Shown: positions 62,309 to 64,000 of the stretch, in pieces
Layout of the letters: each line of letters begins with the position of its first letter
How positions within the stretch are numbered: position 1 is the stretch's first letter
Assembly: GCA_009869945.1 (NCBI GenBank)
Contig: WIXG01000326.1
Coordinates: forward strand, 24,317-88,316
From: Mesaphorura yosii
Lineage: Eukaryota > Arthropoda > Collembola > Poduromorpha > Tullbergiidae
Direction: 5' to 3'
Length of the DNA: 64,000 nucleotides
The notes under the pieces: generated by a model
Told to the model about the DNA's origin: nothing
Seen by the model: the letters and a program-made list of their open reading frames with translations, nothing else
The model's database searches: none
Translations under genes and position numbers: made by a program

Positions 62309-64000
62309 TTTCTTGGTTGGCTGCGCTTGTGCTAGCCATTGTCCACTACAAAGCAGCAGCAGCATTGCGTCATTGCAATGCTATGCTATTCAATTGATAT
62401 GCATCTCCGTGCAGACAGCGCAGCAGCACCATGTCGCAAACATCCAATACGTACGTACAGGGTACGCGTAGCTTTTGCACATGAATCAGGACTCGACATA
62501 CTTGAAGTACCCAGAGGGTTATGGAATGCTGCCGGCTGGCCCCTGCTTTGCTTTCGCCTTGCGCTACTCTGTAGTCTTTGCCGGACTTCGCAGATGGCGA
62601 CTAATTGACGATGCCCGTTCAACAATTTGGCCGAGCCGAGATCGATGGCAATTACAACAGATTAATCGTCTCGCGGTGTCCCGAGCCCATACCGTAAATC
62701 GAATAATCTACAATCGAGGCAGTAGTCACTGGAAACATGAAGATGAATGGCAGACAGTGGCAGTGGTGGTGATTTATGCCTGTCCCACTTGACGTGATTA
62801 ATGTTTCCGAATTATTTGATTGCATTCCAACAACCAGATTCATTTTTCAAATCAAGCTTCACACGGAATCCGGAACTCGCATTGCAAATTTTCTCTTCCG
62901 GCTGTCACGGCGACTGTGGCTGCGGCTGCGGCTGTGGGAATGGGAATCTGAACAGAACAACAAATTTCGTGTCTCCTGCTGGTGGTGCTGGTGCTTGATG
63001 TGGGTGTTACAAAAGTTTATCAAGCTCAAAGCTCACTTAACCTTCAACTTGTCCAAAAGTTTTGCCCTTCATTTCCACTCCAGCTCGTCTCCTACATCTC
63101 GTCGAGCAGCCGCGAGCCAAGTTGCGTGATAAATGAGAAGGTTTCGGTTTAATTATGCGTCTCATTACGAAAGTTGGAAGGCAGCAGAGGTTCTCTGTCC
63201 TCGCTGGCTGGCGTGGGAAAATGGTGCAGTGCTTCCCGACAGTGCGAGTGCGAATCAAACCAGGCCACACAGGGCTGAAAGTCTTTACTGATGATGGCTT
63301 ATAATTTCCAAAGTTTTATGCGTTGGCCTCCTCCGTCCTCCATGCACGTAATGCGAATTCACGAATAATCTGTGGTGGGTCGGATGCTCATTCATATCAT
63401 TATGCGAAATGGACGCTTAATGATGAAGAAACATTAACCAGGCCAGGCCAGAAAAGAAATAATTAAGAAATGGGAGTGCCCTGTTTTTGCTTGGCTTCAA
63501 GGCGAAACGCGCTGCAATGCAAAAGTTAATTGCTCCGAGGGAAGGAAGGAAAGTTTTGTGGGTAATTGTAATCTTGGAGGCCATCACAATTCATTAGGAA
63601 CATATAATTTTATAAGGCGACCAGAACGAGAGAAAGTTCACCTTTCCGTGTTTAATTATCAGTTTGTCGGGCAAAGGACACATTAATTCTGCTGCCATTT
63701 GGAGATCGAGCTTTCCCGAAAAATGGAAAAATTACTCTGCAGATTAAGGACGTTCAGACTTCAGACTGAAAGCATTCTGTACAAAAGGGCTAAGCCACGA
63801 TACCTTTTGTTTCCTGAATGGAAATTCACCTGTTCCTCTTCCGAGTAATTCTCCTGCTGAGATTCTTCTCCCCATTTGGAGGAGTTCATGCTAATACAAG
63901 ACAAAATTCGGAATTTCTTTGTACTCTCGTGGTGCAGGTCGACTGATTAATGAGCCTCCAACAAAGGCAGTAATTTCTGCCCATTAGCACAATAAAAATG
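62309..64000. other. Right-hand end without a recognisable gene
   Basis: About 1.7 kb of noncoding sequence upstream of the membrane-protein promoter. Open frames (for example 62475-62792 and 62776-63129) lack domains and splice context. Confidence 0.5.

Noticed and set aside
34870-64000. CRISPR arrays, rRNA genes or intact transposons
   Set aside because: No regularly spaced repeats, no rRNA core sequence, no transposase or reverse-transcriptase motifs and no terminal inverted repeats were found by reading.

Overview
This is a eukaryotic nuclear window. Genes have spliced exons with GT-AG introns mostly 50-150 bases long, AATAAA signals and a Kozak-type start context. The families point to an arthropod: takeout/JHBP-like secreted proteins, a modSP/HP14-type serine protease and a chitin-active AA15 LPMO relic. 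The short introns and AA15/takeout combination suggest a pancrustacean (hexapod or crustacean), but I cannot place it more finely. No CRISPR array, operon or obvious intact transposon was seen.

Layout. 1-751 (+): end of mitochondrial methionyl-tRNA synthetase. 974-2730 (-): HPDL-like dioxygenase, convergent with it. 4895-6507 (-): CHMP7. 7431-8720 (+): phosducin-like protein PDCL, divergent from CHMP7. 9122-13531 (-): an 18-exon RBM5/RBM10-type splicing regulator. 14534-16883 (+): DENND6, divergent from the RBM gene. These are compact housekeeping genes for translation, ESCRT-III, chaperoning, splicing and endosomal trafficking.

17.5-23.2 kb is a different neighbourhood of secreted products. 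It holds a broken sushi-like fragment of a modular serine protease (+), two tandem takeout-like genes (-), a two-protease-domain modSP-like gene (-) and a decayed AA15 LPMO (-). The three intact genes each carry an AACCGGTT (Grainyhead-type) palindrome 110-180 bases upstream of the start codon. This suggests shared epidermal or wound/immune regulation.

25.5-34.7 kb (+) is a 23-exon gene for an IRAG/LRMP (Jaw1)-type tail-anchored coiled-coil protein. From 34.7 kb onward coding density collapses. About 14 kb has no recognisable gene. Then three widely spaced + exons (48963-58232) belong to an unrecognised gene that probably continues beyond the window; its first intron appears to be a GC-AG intron. 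A compact minus-strand gene for a six-helix membrane protein (60593-61657) with its own TATA/Inr promoter follows. The 35-60 kb stretch is rich in simple words (GCCTG, ATTCGC, GTGCC) and looks like intron or regulatory DNA of a long gene.

Exon boundaries were derived by hand from splice signals and reading-frame continuity. For the main genes the exon lengths sum to a whole number of codons.
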